DNA of 64,000 nucleotides from Pseudisothecium myosuroides. Taxonomy: Eukaryota; Streptophyta; Bryopsida; Hypnales; Lembophyllaceae. Numbering within the stretch: the stretch's first letter is position 1; every line of letters begins with the position of its first letter. Shown here piece after piece: positions 1 to 9,755 of the stretch. The position numbers and the translations under genes are program-made. The notes beneath the pieces were generated by a model. The model did not search any database, was not told the origin of the DNA, and was given only the letters and a program-made list of their open reading frames with translations. The stretch lies in contig OX637296.1 in assembly GCA_951799445.1 (NCBI GenBank), forward strand, positions 3,968,001 through 4,032,000, written 5' to 3'.

Positions 1-1408
1 CAAACCATACGCCTTGCAGATTCATCAACTGTAAGGATCCGTTTGGGTAGATAAACTCTACCCTATACGGCCCCATCCATCTGGTGTGAAACTTACCCGG
101 AAAATTCCGGTAGCGATTGTCGTAGAGTAACACCAGGCCACCTTCCTTGACTCCATGTTCCTTTGGGAGTTTCCGGTCATGGTCTTCCTTTCTCTTGGCT
201 TGCACCTCCTTATTTTGTTCCAGCGCTACTTCACGAGCTTCCTCCAGATCTTCGATAGCCATCAGCCGAATTTCCGGATCGCAGTTCCGGATTGCAGTCC
301 GGGATGCCATGATCCGGTGTGTTTCGACTTCCAGCTCGATGCCATGAACAGCCGTCTGTCCAAACACTAGGAAGAAGGGACTCCTTCCGGTTGTACTTTT
401 GTCTGACGTATTATAGGCATGGACGGCTGATGGGTGCTTCAAGTCCCAATCCGTCTTGTTTTCGGAAATCGTCTTGTGTAAAGCTTTTTCCACAATGCCG
501 TTGGCCCGTTCCGTCAATCCGTTCGCCCTAGGATTGTATAGTGTGGTCTTCCTATGCTTGATTAGGTACCGGTCCATAATGTCTTGGATGACATCATTGA
601 GGAAATGCAGTCCCCTGTCACTGACCAACTCCAACGGATGCCCAAATCGCATCATGATTTCCGTAAATAGGAAAGAAGCGGCCGTTTTGGCTGAATTATG
701 CCGGGTCGGACGAGCTTCTACCCATTTAGAGACATAATCCGTGGCTAGGATTATGTATCTCTTCTTCCTGGCGCTCACCGGAGAAATGGGACCTATAAAG
801 TCAATCCCCCATTTCTCAAATGGAGCTAACGGAATGATAGGAGTTAGTGGCCAATGATTCCGAAAGGATGGCGCTCCCGTCCGTTGACATTGGTCACAAC
901 TCCCAACATACGCTATGACATCGCGTATCAAATACGGCCACCAGTATCCGGCGCTCCGGATTCGGTTTACCGTAGTCATGGTGGCGAAATGACCCCCGGA
1001 TAGTCCGGAATGTAAGGCTCTCAGTACCTTCTTCCGTTCCTTGACCTCCAAGCACCTTCTGAGTTGGTCATCTGCCCCCATTTTGAACAAGGTTCCCTTA
1101 ATCAATGAGTAAGGAGCCACTTTTTTCTGGAAGGTACTCTTCTCTTCTCGATTCAGCCCTTTCGGATATTGTTGTTCCGTTAGATACGTAATGATATCTT
1201 GAAAGTCTGAAGAGTCTCCCTCTTCTAATTGGAAGACCATTTCCTCCTTCCTTTCCGGAAATTCATCCGGAAAATCGGCGGAAATGTTTCCCAGTGCACT
1301 AGTCCCTCTCTGTCTTGACAAGAAGTCAGCATTCGCATTGGACTTTCCGGATTTAACCATTACTTCGTAATTGAACTCCTGAAGCAACAGTACCCATCTT
1401 GCGATTCA
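1..1408 (-). pseudogene. Retrotransposon integrase, C-terminal part of pol, truncated by the window edge
   Basis: The frame reads on from RNase H through an in-frame TGA (1406-1408) and then stays open to the window edge. It first shows ARWVLLLQEFN and DFLSRQR, the usual RNase H to integrase linker. An HHCC zinc-binding segment follows (LHSGLSGGHF, then CDQCQRTG about 30 residues on; roughly 860-1020). The DDE core follows: WGIDFIGP (first Asp), LVSDRG (second Asp) and NGLTERANGIVEKAL (Glu). The C-terminal part (RWMGPYRVEFIYPNGSLQL, near 20-90) is the region that usually binds DNA. Integrase would insert the cDNA copy into the genome. Apart from the TGA I see no further break, so the domain itself looks fairly intact. 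Confidence 0.9.
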
Positions 1409-4400
1409 TCCGGAAATATCCGGTTTGTTGACTAGGTACTTCAGAGAGTCGTGATCCGTATGGAATACGATCCTGTATCCGAGCAGGTAATGCCGGAATT
1501 TCTTGCAAGCATAAATCACTGCCAAGGCTTCCCTTTCAGTGGTGGTGTACTTTCGTTCCGCCAAACTCATATGTCGGCTTGAATAGTACAATGGGCACTC
1601 CCGTTGGTCTGTCATATTGCCAAAGAATGGCCCCTAGGCACCATCCGGAAGCGTCCAAGGTTACATGAAAATCCCTGGACCAATCCGGTGAAGACAAGAT
1701 CGGAGCTTTTACCAAAGCTGCCTTCAAGCTTTCGAACGCTTGCTGTCTTTCCGGATTCCAAGTAAAATCCGTATCCTTTTTCAACAGTTCCGTTAAAGGG
1801 ATTGCTTTTTGGGCATATCCTTCAATGAAACGTCGATAGTACCCTACGCATCCAAGAAAACCACGGATCTCCCGTACACAAGTTGGAGGGGCTAAGGCGA
1901 TCATAGCTTTTACTTTATCTATGTCGACCTCTAAGCCTTTCCAGCTTACTACGTGTCCAAGCAAAATTTCGGATTGCATACCGAAAAAACATTTTCCCGG
2001 ATGTAGTTTGAGGTTTGTCTCTCTACATCTTTGAAACGTTTTCCGTAAGTACTCAAGATGATCTTTCCGGGACGAGAATACTGCAAAATTGTCGATGAAT
2101 ACTTCCAAGAAATACCTAAGAAAGTCCCGAAAAATATCCATCATGAGGCGCTGAAACGTTCCCGGAGCATTGCATAACCCAAACGGCATTTGGGTGAAAG
2201 CAAAAGTTCCCCATTCTGTCGTAAAGGTAGTCTTCAGTTGATCTATCAACCGGATGAAGACTTGATTATACCCTGAGAATCCGTCCAGAAAACTATAGCA
2301 CTCGTTTCCGGAAACATGATCTAAGATAATATCAGTAAAAGGTAGAGGAAAGTAGTCTTTCCGGGTAGCTGTATTCAACTTCCGGAAATCCTGACATACC
2401 CGGATCTTGACCTTCCCTTCCGGTCCTGCCTTCTTTGGTACGACCACGATTGGGGAAACCCATTCCGAGTTGTGGACTGGATATATGAATCCGGCCTCTA
2501 ACAAGGCGTCGATCTCCTCTTTCACCATGATTGAGTATCTAGGATTCAGCCAGTACTGGCGCTGTCGAATCAGAACTGCTCCTTTTGTGAGGTCGATCCG
2601 GTGCTCTTCTAGTTCCGCCGGAATGCCCGTTAAGTCGAATGCTACCCAGGCGAACACATCCATATAGTCTTTGAGAAGGGTGGTGTACTCCTTCTTTTCC
2701 GGTTCCGTCATAGAGTTGCTGAGAAAGAAGGACTTTCCGGAAACAACTTCGACCTTGTCATAATCCGAGGGACTTACGACAGTCTTGATCCTTTCCGGGG
2801 TAGCCTCTTCTGCTCCCACTTGAATGTCACTCCATGGGATTTCCGGATCCTGTCCGTTTAAACCAATGGACGGAATGCTACCGTCCATGATCTGCTGTCT
2901 GATCCATCTAAAGGAAAGTGGCACATCCACTTCTCCCATGGTTCGATTTTCTTGTGGAACAATGTTCCCTTCATCAATCGGCTCCTTTGTTCCGATTTCT
3001 ATCATCGGTTCCGGAAACTCAAAATCAGTTTCCGTAGCAGACGTAAAATAGCTGGGGACTGAATCTGAATCTTCCGGATCCGACCAATCCATGGTGTATC
3101 CATCTGACTCGCTGGTTTCTCCAAGATGCTCCACGCGTTTCCAGGGAATCCGGATTGCTGGTTTCCCAATCACGAATTCCTTGGCTCTCCAATCCGCTAA
3201 AATCCTGGCTGCAAACAGCCATGGTCTTCCAAGTAACATAGGGAATGGTCTTCCAAGTAACATAGGGAATGGTCTTCCCTGGCTGACCCGGATGATGACA
3301 TAGTTTAGGAGGTAGGTAACCGTACCTATCTGGGTAGGAACTTGTGATAGCCTTCCTACCGGATGCACACGAGACTGATCCGCCATCCGGAGTACTTGGT
3401 CGGTGGCTTGGAAGGACGTATATCCAAGATCAAATGCCGTTTCTTCTAGCATCAAATTGACTCCAGATCCTCCATCGACCGGTACTGCAGGTACCATGCA
3501 TCCTCCCACTTCAACTTCCAATTCAGGTGCTCCGTAATCCTCCACTTGGGAAAAGTTGACAGCAACCGAGGGTAACTTCAGTCTTCTTCTCCGTTTCTTG
3601 GTCCAGGCTTCCCGGATCATCTTCTGGTAATTGGTATTGTCGTGAAGAAGCTGTCCAATAGTGACATTGGCTTTCTGATCTTTGATATCTTGCAGGATAT
3701 CATACTCGTCCACCTTGAGTTCTGGATTGATCATAACCGGAACCTCATCCGCCATCCGCCATCCGGAGTACTTGGTCGGTGGCTTGGAAGGACGTATATC
3801 CAAGATCAAATGCCGTTTCTTCTAGCATCAAATTGACTCCAGATCCTCCATCGACCGGTACTGCAGGTACCATGCATCCTCCCACTTCAACTTCCAATTC
3901 AGGTGCTCCGTAATCCTCCACTTGGGAAAAGTTGACAGCAACCAAGGGTAACTTCAGTCTTCTTCTCCGTTTCTTGGTCCAGGCTTCCCGGATCATCTTC
4001 TGGTAATTGGTATTGTCGTGAAGAAGCTGTCCAATAGTGACATTGGCTTTCTGATCTTTGATATCTTGCAGGATATCATACTCGTCCACCTTGAGTTCTG
4101 GATTGATCATAACCGGAACCTCATCAAATGTGACCTTTCTCGGAATAGTTTCCGGGATTACTACGGAATCATTCAGACTCGTCCTGATTTGATCACTAAT
4201 ATCGATAGAAAAGGGGCAGCGAGCCACCCCTTTTTCTAAATCTACTACGGGGTGTAGAACTGGCTGAACTACAGAGCGATTAGAATCGCTCGAATCCGGT
4301 ACCCCTTGCAGGGTATCTAATCCGGATTTTTCTTTCCGTTTCCTCTCTCTCTTCCTATGTCTTTCATCCCGATTCTTGGTGGAACTCCGGGTTTCTACTC

Positions 4401-4545
4401 TCTGAACTACTTCTACTTGTTTCTCCAAAAGTTCCACCCTTGGTTGTCATTTATCCGGATTCTCAATTCCGGTCTTAGAACCGTAATTGAGTCCGGTTTG
4501 ATCCCGAGGTGGAACTTCTACTTGTTTGTAAATGGTTCTAGTTTG
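1409..4545 (-). pseudogene. Retrotransposon protease, reverse transcriptase and RNase H, broken
   Basis: From the high-coordinate end: a basic linker, an aspartic protease with VPVDGGSGVNLM as its active-site region (about 3455-3500), then RT with FRKLNTATRKDYFPLPF, YSFLDGFSGYNQ, FTQMPFGLCNAPGTFQ and VFIDNFAVFS, then RNase H with TLDASGWCLGAILWQ and YTTTEREALAVIYACKKF. Breaks seen: an in-frame TGA at 4447-4449; a 376-bp tandem duplication (3381-4125) that shifts the frame by one; a one-base shift near 1610-1620, after which RNase H continues in the frame covering 1406-1615; and Asn instead of the usual second catalytic Asp (codon 2088-2090). A 24-bp in-frame direct repeat near 3225-3275 duplicates eight residues (GRPFPMLL). 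The copy cannot make a working polyprotein. Confidence 0.92.
3381..4125. repeat. 376-bp tandem duplication inside the protease region
   Basis: The segment 3381-3749 recurs at 3757-4125 with a period of 376 bp and almost no differences; one visible change is ACCGAGGG against ACCAAGGG. The period is not a multiple of three, so the duplication by itself breaks the gag-pol frame. Near-identity of the copies means the duplication is young relative to the point mutations elsewhere in the element. Confidence 0.95.
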
Positions 4546-6111
4546 CTACGGGCTAGGGCAATCACGAAGTCCGTGCCCATACTCTCCACAATTTTGACAA
4601 GGTAGAACAAGGGGTGCTCCTTGACCAAGTCCTTTGTGAAGACAAGTGTTGGCGTAATGCTTAGGACTTCCACAAATGAAACAAGTTCCGGGAGGAAACC
4701 TGGAAGGTGGAAAGTTATCTGAACTAGATGTGCCTTCTCCGGGTCGAGGAAACACGTTGGTCCGGATCAGTTGCTGAGGTGCCCTGCCTCTTCCGTAACC
4801 CGCTTGGACTTGGAATACCGGATTGACTTCTTCCTCGTATTCTTCCTTTGATAGGGTGTAGTAAACTCCCTCCTCATCCACATAGTGGATCTGCTTATGG
4901 GGTCCTTGAGGACATTCACTTGCAAAATGGCCGGGTTGTTCGCACCTTGGACACCAGACATTCGTCCGTGTTGTTGGTACGATCCATCTCGGCTTCCGGT
5001 TTTCCGCGATGTTGACTTTGATGGCGTCCAACGTCTCCTGGAGGTTCTTCATGAATTTCTTGGAGTCCTCTTCTTCCACCTTGACTTTGATCACTCTCTT
5101 ACTGCGGTTTGTCTTCTCATCCCGACCTCGTGAAGACCGTCTGCTTGACGTCTCTTGTTCAGCTCTGGAACTCTTCGTGTTGCTAGTTGACGCTTCTGAT
5201 CCGGTTCTGGAACTTGGAGATTCCAAATCGGAATACGTCCGTCTTCGTCTCTCCTTCTTCTGGTGCTTCTTGCTCCGGTTCTCTCTTCTGTCGCTCTTCT
5301 TGATGGATCTTCTTAGCGACTGGGCGGAGTTTTCGTAATTCTGGGCTGTCTCCATAGCTTCTCGTAACGTGGCAAGTCAAGCCTGCTGGATTTGGAATCC
5401 CATTTCTTCCGAAAATCCTGCCACATACCACTCTACTTGTATGCTAGGGGATACATCCGTTGTCAGTTTCTTCATCAACGCTTTCACTCTCTGGCCATAC
5501 TTTCTGACTAACTCAGTGGATTGCATTGACATCTTACTCAACCTTCCTAGAGCTCTAGCTTCCCCACCGACTTCCCGGAATGTCCGAAGAAACGCATCCG
5601 TAAGGTCCTCCCAGTTATTCCGGATAACTTCCGGAACATCTTGATACCACTTCAACGCTTCTCCTTTCAGTAATCCTTGGAAGACACGCTGTCTAGAGGC
5701 TGGATCCTCTTGGTTGGCTACGGTGGTGGCCTCAAATTCTCCCATCCAGTCAGCCACATCCGTAGTACCATCGCCCGTAAATTTACTATATTTTAGGCGA
5801 GTGGATGTCACCATCGGTTCCGCCTCGTCAGAGGATATCTCCTCTTTTGAATCTATCGGTGTGGATTCCCTATCCGGCTCTGGTTCAATGTCCTCCGGAT
5901 TCTCAACTGGTTCCGGATTCGTGGGACTAGGGGTTTCACTAAGATTTCATCTAGCAACATGTACCAAATCTTCTTCTGATTTTGACGCTGAAATAGATCC
6001 GGAACCTCTACCAAAACTAGGAATTCCGTGTACTACCGGTCTTCTAGCAGGAGCCTCTTCTAATCTTCCAGAACGTCTTCCGGCTGGAATTCCTCTCTGA
6101 GGTCTACTCAT
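4546..6111 (-). pseudogene. Retrotransposon gag with three CCHC zinc knuckles, interrupted by stops
   Basis: The first in-frame ATG is at 6111 (MSRPQRGIPAGRR). After an acidic stretch comes a Retrotrans_gag-type domain around 5400-5800, with FQGLLKGEALKWYQDVP and WEDLTDAFLRTF. An Arg/Ser/Glu-rich segment follows. Three zinc knuckles of the form C-x2-C-x4-H-x4-C come next (CPRCEQPGHFASEC, CFICGSPKHYANTC, CQNCGEYGHGLRDC), near 4930-4975, 4635-4680 and 4555-4600. Gag would form the particle and bind RNA. In-frame TGA codons at 5947-5949 and 5377-5379 and a TAG at 4546-4548 interrupt what otherwise reads as one gag-pro-pol frame. Both TGAs fit loss of an Arg CGA codon. Confidence 0.9.
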
Positions 6112-6266
6112 GAAGTACGAGGTAGGTACTCTTTCAAGATCTACTTCATCAATTTGGGGATACGGATCCACACTGCTAACCCGTATATCAACTTCTATTC
6201 TTTTTCTTTTCTTTTTTTTTCTAAAGGTTTCCTAGATTTTCTTATTTCAAAACAAGCTATCAGAAT

Positions 6267-6283
6267 CCCCGGCAGCGGTGCCA
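6267..6283 (-). promoter_or_regulatory. Primer-binding site, tRNA-Asp type
   Basis: On the minus strand this reads TGGCACCGCTGCCGGGG. It differs at two positions from the complement of the plant tRNA-Asp 3' end (TGGCGCCGTTGCCGGGG) known from Athila/Tat-type elements. It is followed by ATTCTG and lies about 150 bp upstream of the gag ATG. It fixes where the 5' LTR must end, a few bases upstream on the minus strand. Confidence 0.85.
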
Positions 6284-6287
6284 AAAG

Positions 6288-9200
6288 TGTCGTACGCGTA
6301 ATCTAGGCGTAAGTATTTTTAACAACAAAACGTGCTAAAATGACACAAGTTATCGTCCCAAGAGATTCCAGACGTTGATTCAAAAATTAGTGTTTCTAGA
6401 CCTCTAAGTTTCCGGACTTTGACCACCTCGAGAGGGGTCCTTTCAACACACGAACTCTTTTCCGGAACTACTTCCTTTCCGGATTCTCTCCCGGATCCGG
6501 CTCTATCCAATCTTCCGGTTCCATCTTTCTAACAAGTTGGTTTTCGATACCTCTATTTTACCCTCAGAGGGTTCCTCACTTGATCTTTCCGAGGGGTAGG
6601 GAACTGCACCACTCCGTATCTGACATAAACTCTATTAACATAAAACAAAACACATCCCAAGAATAGATCTAGTTGAGTAAACAAGGTGGCATCCTCACAA
6701 CATCCCGGATGGCCTATCCGGAAAGCTGGTCACACAGGGTAGCGTTAGGTCCTCCTTACTACAACGACGGATACCGAACTTCCGGAACGAAGGGAATGAC
6801 TTCCTAGCTCTCGACCGCTCATGAGGTTGACTAGCCTTCCAGATGGGTGGAAATATTCCTCTGGCGGTCGCCTATCTCCGCACGGAACCGCCCCTGCGAA
6901 TTCCGGACTAGCTTCCGGACCACTCCTTGGTCTCCACCGGATTACCGTACCAGCGATTTAAAGGTGCCACTTTCTCACTGCGCAAGTCTAAAAACTCATC
7001 TGCAAGACACACTTAGCCTAATCCGGCAGTCCACGAATCCGGACTCCTCCCCTTGCACACTCTCACTTACACATCCACACAAGTGACTATAGATGCGATA
7101 CGCAAGAGAATTATCCGACGAGTGCTTTCCTGAATGCCTCAGATTGAATATACAAGGAAAAGGAATGACAGGCCAATAAGCCGGCCTGCCCTTAAAAACC
7201 CACAGAAAGGCAGCCTCAACGGCCACCAGAAAACCGGCCAACGGCCAACCAAAAAGCAAAAAGGCAACGGCCCTGAAGACCGTTCCGGGAATACCGGGAA
7301 ACCGTTAAACTCCTAAAAGTCCGGAACTACTGGCCCCACATCCGGAAAATCCGTTTCCGGAACTACTATCCTGGTAAGAATCCTAACTATTATTACGGCT
7401 ACCCTAAATAGTCACCTATTCCTCTTAGCTTTCTTTATAGAAGTGCCACCCTGAGATGGCGATCCACCTGTCTTCTTGGGCGGGGTGGTCTTCGTCTTTG
7501 ACCTGGTCCGGGGAGGCTGCAACTCTTCTTCCTCCGATTCAGTCGTCTCCTCCTCCTCTTCCGATTCCGGGTCCGCCTCATTCACTAACCGTCGTCCCCT
7601 TGGTTTCGGAACAGTAAGATCGATGAGCTGGGACGGCGCTGGGGTCTGTAGAAGGGGCTGGAGCATGTGAGTAAAACTCACCGGATCCGTCCGAGCCGGA
7701 TTCAACACCGTTCCGGGTAAGGCTAGTTCCCGGAAAGTGGAAACAACCGGTCTGTCCGGAAAGAGATTCGCCACCGATGCAGTTCTTCCGGCTGGCACGA
7801 TTGGAACAACGTCCTTCACCGGAGTCGTAGCCGCAAACTGCTTCACCAACGACCTCCGCTTCTGGGCCGATGCTATTCCGGCTTGCGCCGTTCCGACGAT
7901 TGTTCTGCTCTTTGCCGAAGAAGGCTGATTTTGTGCCCTTCCTTCTTGGAGATCATGACCCAGGTCAAAAAGGCCTTGGTCTAACCCCTCAAGCGGATCC
8001 AGGTTGCCCAACAACTGCCGGACTTCCTTTAGCATTCCTTCGATCCGGACTTCAAAATCCACGAGGATGTTCACCACCTTCGATCCGACCACGTGACCAT
8101 CCTTCACCATCTGGGAATTCCAGAGTGTAGCTCTGGCAAGAATATCCGCCGGATTATCAAACAGGCCCCGGACATTCCGGACCAGATCGAGGGCTTCTCC
8201 CTCCTTTGCTTCAGCGGCCATCCGCTCTCTATCCAACCACGCAGCTTGCTCTTGAAACCGGTCTTGTTCTTGCTCCAAGGTCAGAATCTGGTCCTCCAGC
8301 TGCTTCACCGCTTCCGGATCCGGTCTTTCCGTTAACGCCACCAGGATTTGGGCTTCTTCCGTCACACCCAATTTCCCGCACATATCCCGGATCAGCGCCG
8401 ACATCCGCTCATTCTGTGCCCGGGTAGCTATTAGCCATTTGTTGGTGGCTTCTAGCTGATCCGTGTCCGGAAGTGAGTCTCGGGGCTTTTCCACCTCCTC
8501 GGCTTCTTGTTTCCCCCGAGCACCCTAATCAGTCGACTTCCGGCGCGTCCCTGCAACGTTGGATGACGCATGCTCCATTTCCGGTTCCTCTTCTTCCGGC
8601 TCGAGCTCATCCGGTTCATCCTCCGCGGGAAGTTCGTACTTCAACAGATTCTCGTCCTTCCGGTACACTGTCATTTCCGGTCCGACCAGTGCATCCTCTG
8701 AGTGGTATAGATGGAAAAGGTAGGGGCTAATCGGACTCGATTTCTTGTTCGCGATATTAACTGCTAACTTTTCCACTACGGAGTGAATGATCACTCCCCA
8801 ACTGACCGGCCTGGGAGCCAGATTCTCTCTATCTCCCAACGCTCCAAAAATAGTATTTGCCACAGTCATTGTAATCCAGGTGGGCTTTTCCGGATACAAA
8901 ATAGGGATGAGAAATGCTAACAACTGCCCATCCCGGGGACTCCTACAGTCACTCGCGGCGTTCCCTTCCTTGGAATCCGCATGACTCTGGAATACATCCG
9001 CGGCATAAGTGTCCGTCCGGGCTGCCATTCCGGATCCCCTGGTTGGCGTAAAGTACGCCTTCGACCACAACTCCGGAGTCCAGGCCCTAGAACGACCCCT
9101 AATCGTCAAATCAAACTGATTGCCTACTCCGGAAACCAGCTCGTCAATCATTCCTTCACTCCGGACGTTCCATGGACGTTTAATCAACCCTAGACACCCC

Positions 9201-9755
9201 ATGATTTCTAGGTCTCCCTCTAACTCCTTAAGGCGCTCCGGATCCGATGGGATAACCGGTCGCACGCCCCTGGCTGTCACTACCGACCTCCGGGATCGAC
9301 TCGCTTCCGCCATCTCACCGACTGTTAAGACAATCCGGTGCAATCGGCACCTTCCTCCCTTTCTCTCCCTAACACGCCCTAACTCACTACTCTTTCTCTC
9401 TTCTAACGCACCGTGGAGGAGCACGGGGTAAAAAGATTGAATGAGGCTGGCAGTGGGGTTTAAGTACTTGGCGGAACCCTAAGTTCCTGCCGCCAAAAAA
9501 GTTCCCGTAAGTTCCCTAGCCGGAACCTAGGCAGTAGGTCCCTACGTTCCGGAACTTTCCGGCTTTCCGGCTACGATTTCCGGAAGACTGCGTAACCTAA
9601 TTAGAGTTTTATCTTTTCTACGTAAAGATTAATTTCTAATTCTAAAATCTAGGTCCTAACTCCGTATTCGAATGCGAAAATTGAAAAAGTTCTACTACTT
9701 TTACCTCTACTAAATTGTTAATTGGGACTTTCCGGATGATACGTACTCCCACACA
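6288..9755 (-). repeat. Candidate long 5' LTR (or LTR plus an adjoining module) containing an accessory ORF
   Basis: The primer-binding site demands that an LTR end just beside it; on the minus strand the sequence before the site ends ...CGTACGACA, a CA terminus. The next good TG boundary is at 9755, where the TCCGGA-rich composition stops. If both ends are right the LTR is about 3.47 kb and contains a long ORF. Alternatively the LTR is only the non-coding 6288-7411 part, and the ORF belongs to the 3' region of a tandemly joined upstream element. The matching LTR is outside the window, so I cannot choose. Confidence 0.5.
7412..9313 (-). pseudogene. Retrotransposon accessory ORF, 634 codons with one internal amber stop
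   Basis: The ATG at 9313 (MAEASRSRRS) opens a frame that reaches TAG at 8525-8527 and continues in the same frame to 7412, so I treat it as one interrupted gene. The N-terminal half has a globular region including ELWSKAYFTPTRGSGMAA and PVSWGVIIHSVVEKLA. It is reminiscent of the 'putative plant transposon protein' domain of Ogre/Athila-type extra ORFs, though this is by eye only. An acidic run (about residues 230-255) follows, then a probable coiled coil (VKQLEDQILTLEQEQDRFQ and onward). The C terminus has an acidic Glu-rich tract, then a basic tail (KTTPPKKTGG, KKAKRNR) that could be a nuclear signal. Function unknown. It lies upstream of the primer-binding site on the same strand, an unusual place. 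Confidence 0.7.

Larger units (their letters stand above)
1..9755 (-). mobile_element. Ty3/gypsy LTR retrotransposon, 5' part and most of gag-pol, decayed
   Basis: The minus strand carries, in order, a candidate LTR, a tRNA-Asp-like primer-binding site, gag with three zinc knuckles, aspartic protease, reverse transcriptase, RNase H and integrase. This protease-RT-RH-integrase order defines Ty3/gypsy. The 3' LTR lies beyond position 1. The right edge is set at 9755, where CCGG-rich sequence stops abruptly and the minus strand would begin TGTGTGGGAG, a TG start typical of LTRs. The primer-site type and an extra ORF suggest the Tat/Athila/Ogre side of the family, but this is an inference. The element is inactive: premature stops, a frameshift, a 376-bp duplication and a changed RT residue. 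The target-site duplication cannot be checked because the other end is outside the window. Confidence 0.93.

Noticed and set aside
9313..9424. Upstream extension of the accessory ORF to a GTG at 9424
   Set aside because: The extension needs a GTG start; the ATG at 9313 is a better plant start.
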